Counted from the first letter of the stretch, positions 1-7,286 are shown. The stretch is DNA of 12,803 nucleotides from an uncultured Clostridia bacterium (GCA_937959315.1 CALGRC010000110.1:1-12803), one strand, 5' to 3'. A program made the numbers and translations. The notes: generated by a model not told the origin, from the sequence alone.

Positions 1-79
1 ACAGCGCCGTGCGCAGATTCCCAATATGCATATAGCCCGTCGGGCTGGGCGCAAACCGCGTCCTGATTTTTCCTGCCAT
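1..79 (-). CDS. gltX: Glutamyl-tRNA synthetase, N-terminal fragment (cut by window edge)
   Basis: The first 26 codons of a class I aminoacyl-tRNA synthetase are visible. They read MAGKIRTRFAPSPTGYMHIG and continue with NLRTAL. The FAPSPTGYMHIG segment holds the HIGH-type ATP-binding motif. RFAPSPTG is typical of GluRS, whereas GlnRS usually has PEPNG there. The enzyme charges tRNA-Glu (and, in bacteria lacking GlnRS, often tRNA-Gln) with glutamate in the cytoplasm. The ATG at 79-77 is preceded by an AAAGGAG ribosome site that overlaps the last bases of proS. The gap to proS is 16 nt, so the two synthetase genes are probably co-transcribed. The rest of the gene lies outside the window, so completeness and the KMSKS motif cannot be checked. 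Confidence 0.93.
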   Translation of the reverse strand, partial: MAGKIRTRFAPSPTGYMHIGNLRTAL

Positions 80-95
80 ACCGTTTCCCGCTCCT

Positions 96-1802
96 TTATT
101 TGGATTCCGCAACCAGCGAAGCCGCCAGCTTGACCGCCTCGTCAGCCGAACGCTCCTGTACCTCGCCGCCGGCGCGCAGCTTATATTCCACAATGCCTTC
201 CCCGGCGCGCTTGCCCACCGTAATGCGGACGGGGTACCCAATCAGGTCGGCATCGTTGAATTTCACGCCCGGCCGCTCATCCCGGTCGTCCAGCACAGCC
301 TCTACGCCCGCAGCGCACAGGCTGCTGTAAATTTGCTCCGCCAGCGCCATTTGTTCCGCATTTTTGGCGCTCACCGGCACCACTACCGCATGCCACGGGG
401 CAATGCCAACCGGCCAGATAATGCCGTTTTCATCGCAGTTTTGCTCAATGACCGCCGCAATACAGCGGTTGACGCCAATGCCGTAGCAGCCCATGACCGG
501 CACCTGCTCCCTGCCGTTTTCATCCAGGAAGGTGCAGTGCAGCGCCTTGGTGTACTTGTCGCCCAGCTTGAAGATATGTCCCACCTCAATGCCGCGGCAG
601 GTGTGGATTTCCCCGCCGCATTTGGGGCATTTGTCGCCCGGCACAATACTACGGAAATCCCCCACAAAATCCGGTGTGAAATCGCGGTTTATATTGACGT
701 TGATCAGATGATAGTCGCTTTCGTTGGCGCCCACCACCATATTTTTCATGCCGGCCACCTCATTGTCGGCAATGACCGGGACAGGCAGCCCCACCGGCCC
801 GGCGAAGCCCACGCGGGCATTGGTGACGCGCACCACGTCGTCGGCCGCCGCCAGCTCCAGATTGACCGCGCCCAGATGGTTTTTCAGCTTGATTTCGTTG
901 ACTTCCCGGTCGCCGCGCACCAGAACCGCCACCATTTTGCCGTCGGCGTTGTAAAGCAGCGTTTTGGCAAACCGGTCGGGCGTGGTGTGCAAAAATGCCG
1001 TCAGCTCCTCAATGGTGCCGGCGTGCGGGGTTTCTATTTTTTCCGCCGGCAGCTCGGCTTCGCCCGCATTGGCAGCCGCCTCGGGCACACACGCGGCTTT
1101 TTCCTCGTTGGCGCAGTAGCCGCACGCGCAATAGGCAATGGTATCTTCGCCGATATCCGATTTTACCATAAATTCCTGCGACCCGCTGCCGCCCATGGCG
1201 CCGCTGTCCGCGTCCACCACCAAATAGTCCAGCTTCAGGCGGTCAAAAATTTCACGGTAAGCGTGGTACATATTGTCATATGATACGTCCAGCCCCGCCG
1301 CGTCCCGGTCAAAGCTGTAGGCGTCCTTCATGATAAATTCCCGGCTGCGTATCACGCCAAACCGGGGGCGCCGCTCGTCCCGGTACTTGGTCTGTATTTG
1401 ATAAAGGGTCAGCGGCAGCTGCTTGTACGACTTCAGCGAAGCCCTGACCGTATCGGTAAACAGCTCCTCATGCGTCGGCCCCAGGCAAAAATCCCGCCCG
1501 TTGCGGTCCTTTAACCTGAACATATCCGGCCCAAATACCTCCCAACGGCCAGATTCCTGATATGCCTCGCTGGGCAGCAGCGCGCTCATCAGCAGTTCTT
1601 GTGCGCCGTGGCCATCCATGCTGCGCCGCACTACATTTTCTACTTTACGCAGCACACGCAGCCCCATAGGCAAATAGGCATACACCCCGCTGGCAAGCTT
1701 GCGCATCAGCCCTGCCCGCAGCATAAGCTGATGGCTGGCAATTTCCGCCTCGGCCGGCACCTCCCGCAGCGTCGGGGTCAGGCTTTTTGACAGTCTCATC
1801 AT
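96..1802 (-). CDS. proS: Prolyl-tRNA synthetase, bacterial type with editing domain
   Basis: This class II synthetase charges tRNA-Pro with proline in the cytoplasm. The 568-residue length is normal for the bacterial ProS form. The catalytic core holds motif 2 around YRDERRPRFGVIRSREF (about residues 140-156) and motif 3 in GCYGIGVNRCIAAVIEQ (about 438-454). The inserted editing (INS) domain spans roughly 220-385 and keeps the lysine in FAKTLLY (about 280) associated with hydrolysis of Ala-tRNA-Pro. Cysteines in CACGYC and CPKCGG flank this insert. The anticodon-binding domain fills the C-terminus from about 465. Start choice: a GTG in frame at 1811 lies inside the ribosome site GAAGGGTGG, so ATG at 1802 (or the adjacent ATG at 1799) is preferred. 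The gene has its own promoter and is followed 16 nt later by gltX. Confidence 0.97.
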   Translation of the reverse strand: MMRLSKSLTPTLREVPAEAEIASHQLMLRAGLMRKLASGVYAYLPMGLRVLRKVENVVRRSMDGHGAQELLMSALLPSEAYQESGRWEVFGPDMFRLKDRNGRDFCLGPTHEELFTDTVRASLKSYKQLPLTLYQIQTKYRDERRPRFGVIRSREFIMKDAYSFDRDAAGLDVSYDNMYHAYREIFDRLKLDYLVVDADSGAMGGSGSQEFMVKSDIGEDTIAYCACGYCANEEKAACVPEAAANAGEAELPAEKIETPHAGTIEELTAFLHTTPDRFAKTLLYNADGKMVAVLVRGDREVNEIKLKNHLGAVNLELAAADDVVRVTNARVGFAGPVGLPVPVIADNEVAGMKNMVVGANESDYHLINVNINRDFTPDFVGDFRSIVPGDKCPKCGGEIHTCRGIEVGHIFKLGDKYTKALHCTFLDENGREQVPVMGCYGIGVNRCIAAVIEQNCDENGIIWPVGIAPWHAVVVPVSAKNAEQMALAEQIYSSLCAAGVEAVLDDRDERPGVKFNDADLIGYPVRITVGKRAGEGIVEYKLRAGGEVQERSADEAVKLAASLVAESK

Positions 1803-1836
1803 TCGTTCCACCCTTCAACATACAATCTTATCCAAT

Positions 1837-1865
1837 AGTATACCCCATTTTGCCAGCCGTTGCAA
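1837..1865 (-). promoter_or_regulatory. Sigma-A promoter of proS-gltX
   Basis: On the minus strand, TTGCAA (1865-1860) and TATACT (1842-1837) are separated by exactly 17 nt. The predicted transcript start near 1830 leaves a leader of about 30 nt before the proS ATG. That is too short for a T-box, so charging-dependent antitermination is not expected here. The promoter lies just downstream of the spoVG terminator, which separates the two units. Not tested experimentally. Confidence 0.8.
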
Positions 1866-1880
1866 GGGTTTTCTGTACGC

Positions 1881-1915
1881 AAAAAAGCGAAACCCCAAAG
1901 CTTTGGGATTTCGCT
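1881..1915 (-). terminator. Intrinsic terminator of spoVG
   Basis: Bases 1886-1915 form a 30-nt palindrome built from AGCGAAA, CCCAAAG and their complements. In minus-strand RNA the single imperfect pair is a U-G wobble, while on the plus strand it would be a C-A mismatch. A run of six U follows at 1886-1881 in the minus direction. Both points show that it acts on the minus strand, 54 nt after the spoVG stop codon and just before the proS promoter. Confidence 0.9.
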
Positions 1916-1969
1916 GGCTCTTTTGGTTATCCCTCTTTTTCTATTCCCCCAAAATTCCCCGCAAACCGG

Positions 1970-2236
1970 TCAGGCTTCATCTACCGGGGCATTGTTGTAC
2001 GCGTTGATGACGGCATTTTCTATGTACTGCCGGCACTCGTAATTAATCGGATGGGCCACATCCTTGAAGGTCCCATCCTTTAGCCGCTTATTCGGCATGG
2101 CGACAAAAACCTTGTCCTCATTTTCAATCACTTTGATGTCATGCACCGCAAAGCAGTCATCAAACGTGACCGAGGCAATCGCCTTCATTTTGCTCTCTGT
2201 GTCAAACTTCTTAATCTTGATGTTTGTAATTTCCAT
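1970..2236 (-). CDS. spoVG: SpoVG, nucleic-acid-binding regulator
   Basis: The 88-residue product matches the SpoVG family in length and sequence: MEITNIKIKKF at the start, FAVHDIKVIE and FVAMPNKRLKDG in the centre, and KDVAHPIN with a YECRQYIENAVINAY helix at the end. SpoVG proteins are small DNA- and RNA-binding regulators. They were first described for a role in asymmetric septation during sporulation in Bacillus, and also affect cell envelope and virulence genes in non-sporulating Firmicutes. The ATG at 2236 follows AAAAGGAG at about 9 nt. The gene is monocistronic, with its own promoter and terminator. Its presence does not prove that the organism sporulates. Confidence 0.96.
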   Translation of the reverse strand: MEITNIKIKKFDTESKMKAIASVTFDDCFAVHDIKVIENEDKVFVAMPNKRLKDGTFKDVAHPINYECRQYIENAVINAYNNAPVDEA

Positions 2237-2286
2237 AACCCCTGTCTCCTTTTGCCAAACAATGTAGAATCTAAAATTCTGGCTTC

Positions 2287-2315
2287 ATTATACTAGGATT
2301 GTAGGAATTTGTCAA
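2287..2315 (-). promoter_or_regulatory. Near-consensus sigma-A promoter of spoVG
   Basis: On the minus strand, a perfect TTGACA (2315-2310) and a perfect TATAAT (2292-2287) are separated by 17 nt. The transcript should start near 2280, giving a leader of about 44 nt. A short inverted repeat, AGAAT and ATTCT separated by 5 nt (2266-2280), would sit at the extreme 5' end of the mRNA. The spoVG gene of B. subtilis is known to be read by sigma-H. Here the sequence instead predicts strong housekeeping expression. Confidence 0.88.
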
Positions 2316-2450
2316 TCATTTGCACACTCGGCGTAAAAAGTTTGGCACTTTTGCATATCTTCAAAGCAAAAATTTGTATGGTTTGCCGCAGGTATCCAGC
2401 GCCCCGCGCAAGAAAATTTACAATTTCCCATAGTAAAAGTTGCCAATATG

Positions 2451-2459
2451 TGATATACT
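2451..2459 (+). promoter_or_regulatory. Probable extended -10 promoter of the yfmF-yfmH-lgt operon
   Basis: TGATATACT combines a TG dinucleotide one base upstream with a good -10 hexamer, TATACT (2454-2459). The hexamer 17 nt further up (TAGTAA, 2431-2436) is a poor -35, which is tolerated by extended -10 promoters. The predicted start near 2466 leaves about 33 nt to the yfmF ATG. No better promoter is seen between 2316 and 2498. Confidence 0.55.
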
Positions 2460-2498
2460 ATAGCAAATTGTTTCGGTTTGATAAAGGAGAGATGGCAT

Positions 2499-3791
2499 AT
2501 GGCCGATAAAAACCGGCATCAAGTCAAAAAATTCAGCCTGCTGGACGGTGTAAACTTATATTACATCGCCGACAGCCGGCTTAAAACCACATCGCTGTAT
2601 CTGTACCTGCACCGGCCGCTCACCCGGGAAGAGGCCACCAAAAATGCGCTTCTGGCCAGCGTACTGAAGCGCGGTACCCAAAAGCTGCCCGATATGCGCG
2701 CCATCAACCGGCATTTGGAAGGGCTCTATGGCATGCTGTACGACATTGGCATCACCAAAAAAGGCCCCATCCAATCGCTGTCGTTTTCCTTCAACACCAT
2801 ATCCGACAGCTTCGCCGGCGAAGGGACGCTGCATGCCGCCATAGATGTGCTGCTAGACTTCCTGCTTGATCCCAAGCAAACCGGCGGGGCTTTCGATTTT
2901 TCCTATGTGAAAGGGGAAAAGAAAAACCTAAAAGATACCATCGAAAGCCTGGTCAACGACAAACGTTCATACGCCAATTACCGCTGCCTGGAAGAACTTT
3001 GCAAGGGGGAACGCGCCGGCGTGTTTGAATATGGCTACGCCGACGACCTGCCTGCACTGGACGCCAGGGCATTGTACCAGCATTACCAGTCTATTCTGAC
3101 CACAAGCCCCATCGATATTTTTGTAGTGGGAGATGTAGAAATTGCCGCGGTGGTAGAGCAGTTCCGCAAGCGGCTGTCCGCACTGCCGCTGTCCATTACC
3201 CCCATTCCCATGGAACACGAAAAAAAAGAGGCGGGCGAGGTGCGCACGGTCGAAGAGGCCTTCGACGTCACGCAAGGCAAACTGGCGCTGGGGCTGCGCA
3301 CCGGCGCGGTAGCTTCCGATCCCGGTTATTATGCGCTTTTGGTGGGCAATAGTATCCTGGGCGCAGGGGCACATTCTAAATTATTTAACAATGTACGCGA
3401 AAAAAAGAGCCTATGCTATTATGTTGGCAGCCGGATTGACAAATTTACACCCATTATGATCATCAGTTCCGGCATTGAATTTGATAAATACCAAGAGGCA
3501 AAAAAAGAAATCCTGTTCCAACTGGAAGCGGTCAAAAAAGGCTTTTTTGACGGACCCGAACTAGACGCTGCCAAGGAATTTATCATCAGCCAATACCAGT
3601 CGTACTTAGACAGCCCCTACCTGATGCAAGCCTACTATCTGGGGCTGGCGCTCACGGGCAATACCGACACCATTGAGGACGCCGCCCGAAAGGTGCGCGC
3701 CGTCACCACCGAAGACGTGGTGCGCGAATTTGTCAAAGTTAAGCTGGATACCGTTTATTTTCTCAAAGGGAAGGAGGCGCCCGCACAATGA
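2499..3791 (+). CDS. yfmF: M16 family protein lacking zinc ligands, YfmF type
   Basis: The 430-residue product has the two-lobed fold pattern of M16B peptidases (pitrilysin/processing peptidase family). Where an active subunit carries HxxEH, this one has ALLAS (residues 50-54), so zinc binding is lost. The C-terminal lobe keeps NNVREKKSLCYYV with Arg 300 and Tyr 307. This pair corresponds to the substrate-holding R/Y motif of M16B partner subunits. It most likely pairs with the next gene's product as the non-catalytic half. NCBI names this family EF-P 5-aminopentanol modification-associated YfmF, but no efp gene is in the window and the biochemical role is unsettled. Start choice: AAAGGAG (2483-2489) is 9 nt before ATG 2499, while a TTG at 2478 lies upstream of this ribosome site and is rejected. 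The stop overlaps the next start as ATGA. Confidence 0.88.
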   Translation: MADKNRHQVKKFSLLDGVNLYYIADSRLKTTSLYLYLHRPLTREEATKNALLASVLKRGTQKLPDMRAINRHLEGLYGMLYDIGITKKGPIQSLSFSFNTISDSFAGEGTLHAAIDVLLDFLLDPKQTGGAFDFSYVKGEKKNLKDTIESLVNDKRSYANYRCLEELCKGERAGVFEYGYADDLPALDARALYQHYQSILTTSPIDIFVVGDVEIAAVVEQFRKRLSALPLSITPIPMEHEKKEAGEVRTVEEAFDVTQGKLALGLRTGAVASDPGYYALLVGNSILGAGAHSKLFNNVREKKSLCYYVGSRIDKFTPIMIISSGIEFDKYQEAKKEILFQLEAVKKGFFDGPELDAAKEFIISQYQSYLDSPYLMQAYYLGLALTGNTDTIEDAARKVRAVTTEDVVREFVKVKLDTVYFLKGKEAPAQ

Positions 3792-5083
3792 AACTGCAAA
3801 AAATCTACAGCGGCGATTGGAAGGAAACCCTCTATTTAGGCGAACACGAGAGCGGCCTGGGGGTATTTATCATCCCAAAACCCGGCTTTATCAAAAAATA
3901 CGCCATGTTCGGCACCCGGTACGGCTCGGTAGACAATACCTTTATCCCGCTGGGGAAAACCGAAAAAATCCAGGTGCCCGACGGTATCGCGCATTTTTTG
4001 GAACACAAGATGTTTGAACAGCCGGACGGCAGCAACGCCTTCGACCTGTTTTCCAAATACGGCGCCAACGCCAATGCGTTCACCTCGTTTACCAGCACCT
4101 GCTACCTGTTTTCCTGCACCGGGCATTTTGATGAAAACCTGGCGCATTTGCTAAGCTATGTACAGGAACCCTACTTCACCGACGAAAATGTTGCAAAAGA
4201 ACAAGGGATCATCGGCCAGGAAATCCGTATGTATGACGACGACCCCGAATGGCAGGTGCAGTTTGGCCTGCTCAAAGCGCTGTATGAAAACAACCCGGTG
4301 AAACTCGACATCGCGGGCACCATCGAGAGCATTTCGCATATTGACAAGGAGGTGCTCTACACCTGCTACAACACTTTTTACAACCCGGCCAACATGGTAC
4401 TGTGCGTGGCAGGCGACGTAGACCCCGAAAAAATTGCGGCGCTTTTGGATACACACATCCAAAAAGGCCGCCCCAGCGGGCGGGTGGAAAGCTTTTACCC
4501 CGCAGAACCTGCGCGTGTACACCAAACGCTGCGGGAACAGCGGCTGGAAGTGTCCATCCCGCTGTTTGACATCGGCTTTAAAGACAACGCCCCGGAGACC
4601 GGCGAAGCATTGCTCAAAAACGAAATTGCGGCCAAACTTTTACTGAAAATACTGGCCGGGCGCAGCAGCGAACTGTACGCCAGCCTATACCAGGAAGGGT
4701 TGGTCAACGCCAGTTTTTCTACCGATTTGATGATGGAGCCGCAGTTTTCCTGCGCCATTGTCGGCGGCGAATCACAGCAGCCCTTGCAGGTACAGCAGCG
4801 CCTGCTGCAAGCCATAGCAGATATCCGGGAAAACGGCCCTGACCGGCAGGCGTTTGCGCATGCCAAAAAGGCGCTGTATGGCAATTTCCTACGCTGCTTC
4901 AACGATGTGGAAGATATCGCGGGCATGTTCACCCGCAATATTTTAAACGGCGTCAACATCTTCCGGTTTAAAACCCTGCTCGACCAGGTGGACGAGGCGT
5001 TTGCCATGGCCTGGTTCAACCGGGTCTTTACCGAAGAAAACATGGCCATGTCCATTGTCTGGCCGGCAGACAGGCAAAGCTGA
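3788..5083 (+). CDS. yfmH: M16 family zinc protease, YfmH type
   Basis: The 431-residue product is an M16B metallopeptidase with the inverted zinc motif HFLEH (His 69, Glu 72, His 73). The third ligand is probably Glu 145 in EQGIIGQEI. The C-terminal lobe has SSELYASLYQEGLVNASFS, where the R/Y pair of the partner is missing. The zinc site and the substrate-holding residues are therefore split between this protein and YfmF, as in known heterodimeric M16B enzymes. No signal peptide or membrane helix is evident, so a cytoplasmic location is likely. The ATG overlaps the yfmF stop by 4 nt, which favours coupled translation and equal amounts of the two subunits. lgt follows 35 nt later. The family name is confident, the substrate unknown. 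Confidence 0.9.
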   Translation: MKLQKIYSGDWKETLYLGEHESGLGVFIIPKPGFIKKYAMFGTRYGSVDNTFIPLGKTEKIQVPDGIAHFLEHKMFEQPDGSNAFDLFSKYGANANAFTSFTSTCYLFSCTGHFDENLAHLLSYVQEPYFTDENVAKEQGIIGQEIRMYDDDPEWQVQFGLLKALYENNPVKLDIAGTIESISHIDKEVLYTCYNTFYNPANMVLCVAGDVDPEKIAALLDTHIQKGRPSGRVESFYPAEPARVHQTLREQRLEVSIPLFDIGFKDNAPETGEALLKNEIAAKLLLKILAGRSSELYASLYQEGLVNASFSTDLMMEPQFSCAIVGGESQQPLQVQQRLLQAIADIRENGPDRQAFAHAKKALYGNFLRCFNDVEDIAGMFTRNILNGVNIFRFKTLLDQVDEAFAMAWFNRVFTEENMAMSIVWPADRQS

Positions 5084-5118
5084 AACGGCAAAATAAAAAG
5101 AATTGTGAGGTGGATTGT

Positions 5119-6093
5119 ATGGGGGATATCAGCCAATCGGCATCGCTGGGGCAAACAGTATTTAACGGGCCCATCGCCTTCCCTGGCCTGGGGCTGCAGT
5201 TTGATCCGGACAAACAGGTATTCGGCACGTTCATTCATTGGTATGGGGTTATCATCGCGCTGGGGTTTCTGCTGGCCATTTTAGCAGGCATCAAACTCAT
5301 CCGCCGGGAAGGGCTCAAAGAGGATACCCTATTTGACATCGTCATTATCGGCACACCGTCGGCCATCGTCGGCGCACGGCTGTATTATGTCATTTTTGCA
5401 TTTGACCAGTACAAAAACAACCTGCTGGATATCTTTAAAATCTGGGAAGGCGGGCTGGCCATTTACGGCGGTATCATCGGTGCGGTGCTTTCCACCGTCA
5501 TCTACTGCCATGTCAAAAAAATCAAACTGACGAAAATCCTCGACGTCGGCGCAGTGGGGCTCATCATCGGCCAGGCCGTGGGCCGTTGGGGCAATTTTAT
5601 CAACCGCGAGGCGTTCGGCAGCCACGCCAGTTCCCTGCTGCCCTGGCGCATGCGGCTGTATACCGATGCCGCCATGTCTACCTGGGCAGACGTCCATCCG
5701 ACCTTTTTGTACGAATCCCTGTGGTGTGTGGGCGTATTGTGCGTACTGCTGTGGCTCTACCGCAAAAAGAAATTTGACGGGCAGATTTTCCTATCCTATG
5801 TGCTGCTCTACGGCTTGGGCCGGTTCTGGATTGAAGGGCTGCGCACTGACAGCCTGTACATCGGGCCCGTCCGGGTATCCCAGCTGCTGGCGCTGCTGTC
5901 AGCCATTGCGGCGCTGGTGCTCTTACTGCGGTGTTACAAGCGGGCAAAGTCCGGCATGTACGGCACAGCGCCTGCCGCCCCTGAAATATCGGAAAACCCG
6001 CCGGCAGAGGCAGCGGCGCCTGCGGATGATATGCAGCAGCGCCCGCAGCCGCCGGATTCCGATTGCCCGCAGCAAAAAGAACAGCAGCTCTAA
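5119..6093 (+). CDS. lgt: Prolipoprotein diacylglyceryl transferase
   Basis: Lgt moves the diacylglyceryl group of phosphatidylglycerol onto the lipobox cysteine of prolipoproteins in the cytoplasmic membrane. This is the first step of lipoprotein maturation. The 324-residue protein has several membrane helices (for example about 40-60, 73-93, 112-130, 200-215, 250-271). It also has the signature GRWGNFINREAFG (155-167, with Arg 156 and Asn 159), HPTFLYES (193-200), and GLGRFWIEGLRTDSLYIG (232-249). WEGGLAIYGG (109-118) has Tyr where E. coli has His 103, a common variant in Gram-positives. Residues from about 277 form a Pro/Ala/Gln/Glu-rich tail of nearly 50 residues beyond the normal end. 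Start choice: ATG 5119 is 5 nt after AGGTGG, and the GTG at 5110 lies within that site. It is the last gene of the operon, and the terminator stem begins in its stop codon. Confidence 0.95.
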   Translation: MGDISQSASLGQTVFNGPIAFPGLGLQFDPDKQVFGTFIHWYGVIIALGFLLAILAGIKLIRREGLKEDTLFDIVIIGTPSAIVGARLYYVIFAFDQYKNNLLDIFKIWEGGLAIYGGIIGAVLSTVIYCHVKKIKLTKILDVGAVGLIIGQAVGRWGNFINREAFGSHASSLLPWRMRLYTDAAMSTWADVHPTFLYESLWCVGVLCVLLWLYRKKKFDGQIFLSYVLLYGLGRFWIEGLRTDSLYIGPVRVSQLLALLSAIAALVLLLRCYKRAKSGMYGTAPAAPEISENPPAEAAAPADDMQQRPQPPDSDCPQQKEQQL

Positions 6094-6129
6094 AACAAGG
6101 CCCGCAGCAATGAGCTGCGGGCCTTGTTT
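6093..6129. terminator. Shared bidirectional terminator between lgt and the corA-like gene
   Basis: A perfect 16-bp stem (6093-6108 with 6114-6129) encloses a 5-nt loop. It has a GC-rich centre (GGCCCGC) and AAACAA/TTGTTT ends that supply a short U-rich tail in both directions. The stem starts on the last base of the lgt stop codon and ends 3 nt before the stop codon of the convergent corA-like gene, so one hairpin serves both. Confidence 0.88.
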
Positions 6130-6132
6130 GCA

Positions 6133-6975
6133 TCAGAACCATTTTTTGCGGCGGAACCATACCATAACGGCGGCAACCACCACCACACTGCCCACGATAA
6201 CCGCCAAATACCCATACTTCCAATGGTATTCGGGCATTTGCAAATTCATCCCATACCAGCCGGCAATCAGGGTGAGCGGCAAAAAAACAGCAGTAATCAC
6301 TGTAAATAACTTCATAATATGATTTAAGTCTATATCCACCTGCGCCTGCGCCGCTTCCCGCACCTGCGTTACATAATCGCGCAAGTTGTTGGTGGCCTGC
6401 AGCAGCCGCTCTGCCCGGCGGGTCAGCATGCGCGCCATGCGGAGCGCAGATTCGCCCATCAGGCCGTTTTCATTCTCTTCCAGCCCCTCGCAAACCGCCA
6501 AAAGCTGTTCATAATACCGCTTATATCCCAGCAGCAGCCTGCGCTTATGCACAATATCCCGCGTACAGTCGGTACGGTCGCGCGCTATGACTGCATCTTC
6601 CAAATCGGTAATGTCCTGCTCAATCTCGTCCAGCGCCTGGTAATCGTCATCGGTCAAATCCCGCAGCCATAGGCAAAGGATATCCGGCAGCCCCGCTTTT
6701 TCATCCTGCGCCGCCACCCGCCTGAGCCGTTCCTGCAAGTACTTTCCTGGCACCACCGCAACCAGGCAATCCTGCCCCAGGTAAAAAACGGCTGTGTACA
6801 GCATACCGTCGCGGAACAGCCGCAGCAAAACCATATCGCAATCCGGATGGTCTTCAAACCGGCTATGCTTCTGCGGACCGGCCATAACAGCCGATATCCG
6901 CGCAATCGCTTCTGCCGGTATCCCCTGCTGTCCTGCCTCTGCTTTCCAATGTTTTTCTACAATGACTGAAATCAT
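6133..6975 (-). CDS. CorA-like divalent cation (magnesium) transporter
   Basis: CorA proteins are pentameric membrane channels for Mg2+ (also Co2+ or Ni2+). The 280-residue product has a soluble N-terminal domain, a long helical region (about 140-220), and two C-terminal membrane helices (about 222-241 and 255-273). The family signature GMN is at 242-244, followed by LQMPEYHW, which matches the conserved MPE-type loop. The basic end RRKKWF stays in the cytoplasm. The protein is shorter than typical CorA (about 315 residues or more), mainly in the N-terminal domain. ATG 6975 follows an AGGGGGA ribosome site, and the ATG 7 nt upstream is out of frame. The gene appears monocistronic and divergent from the small gene at 7107. 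I see no convincing promoter. The ion is inferred from family only. Confidence 0.88.
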   Translation of the reverse strand: MISVIVEKHWKAEAGQQGIPAEAIARISAVMAGPQKHSRFEDHPDCDMVLLRLFRDGMLYTAVFYLGQDCLVAVVPGKYLQERLRRVAAQDEKAGLPDILCLWLRDLTDDDYQALDEIEQDITDLEDAVIARDRTDCTRDIVHKRRLLLGYKRYYEQLLAVCEGLEENENGLMGESALRMARMLTRRAERLLQATNNLRDYVTQVREAAQAQVDIDLNHIMKLFTVITAVFLPLTLIAGWYGMNLQMPEYHWKYGYLAVIVGSVVVVAAVMVWFRRKKWF

Positions 6976-7027
6976 TGGACATCCCCCTGTAATTTCTTAA
7001 AATTTTTAGAATTTTCAAAGAAAGTAC

Positions 7028-7056
7028 TTGCATTTTTGTGCAAATTGTCTTATACT
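7028..7056 (+). promoter_or_regulatory. Sigma-A promoter of the 54-aa gene
   Basis: TTGCAT (7028-7033) and TATACT (7051-7056) are separated by exactly 17 nt. The predicted start near 7063 gives a leader of about 44 nt. The inverted repeat TTGCAtttttgTGCAA (7028-7043) coincides with the -35 box and half of the spacer. It could be an operator for this promoter, or be chance in an AT-rich stretch. Confidence 0.75.
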
Positions 7057-7106
7057 GTATTTGGAATCTTTTTTGAACCATACAACCATGTTTGAGGTGA
7101 AATGCA

Positions 7107-7271
7107 GTGAAACAGTTAGACCGGATTTTGAAATCGATGGCAAAGAAAATCGATCATCACCCGGACTTAAAGCAAGCATATCAACGGGCATGCAATGGGA
7201 CTGCCGGAAATACGGAAGCCGACCAGATAGTTGGACTATACCGGCAAGTTACCAAGCTGTACCGCCGCTAA
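7107..7271 (+). CDS. Small basic protein of unknown function, 54 residues
   Basis: A GTG-initiated reading frame begins MKQLDRILKSMAKKIDHHPD and ends with QIVGLYRQVTKLYRR. It has GAGGTG (7094-7099) 7 nt before the GTG, a 17-nt-spaced promoter upstream and a strong terminator starting 16 nt after the stop. No signal peptide or membrane segment is present. The sequence is rich in Lys and Arg, and its two ends look like amphipathic helices joined by CNGTAGNTEA, so a small soluble helical protein is likely. I do not recognise the family. 29 of 54 codons end in G or C, which by eye is lower than in the flanking genes. A competing ORF in another frame starting at ATG 7088 (63 residues) has no ribosome site in front of it and is less protein-like. 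The complete expression signals make a real gene likely; function is unknown. Confidence 0.72.
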   Translation: MKQLDRILKSMAKKIDHHPDLKQAYQRACNGTAGNTEADQIVGLYRQVTKLYRR

Positions 7272-7286
7272 CCATATAAAAATACC

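Noticed and set aside
333..1283. Long plus-strand reading frame of 316 codons opposite proS
   Set aside because: It lies wholly antisense to a certain ProRS gene, is rich in His, Arg and Val as expected of a mirrored frame of a GC-biased gene, and lacks a ribosome site.
2336..2352. Inverted repeat AAAAGT-TTGGC-ACTTTT between spoVG and yfmF
   Set aside because: The arms are short and AT-rich, are not placed on a promoter, and no second copy was noticed. It could be chance in an AT-rich intergenic stretch.
2309..2509. Plus-strand frame of 66 codons in the spoVG/yfmF intergenic region
   Set aside because: It overlaps the spoVG promoter, the yfmF promoter and the yfmF start, has no ribosome site, and its sequence has no domain-like pattern.
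6976..7027. AT-rich stretch upstream of the corA-like gene as its promoter (for example TTGAAA)
   Set aside because: No -10 hexamer of acceptable quality falls 16-18 nt from any TTG-type -35 on the minus strand, so no promoter is called.
7088..7279. Alternative plus-strand frame starting at ATG 7088 over the small gene
   Set aside because: There is no ribosome site before 7088. The GAGGTG lies inside this frame and is placed correctly for GTG 7107, whose product looks more protein-like.
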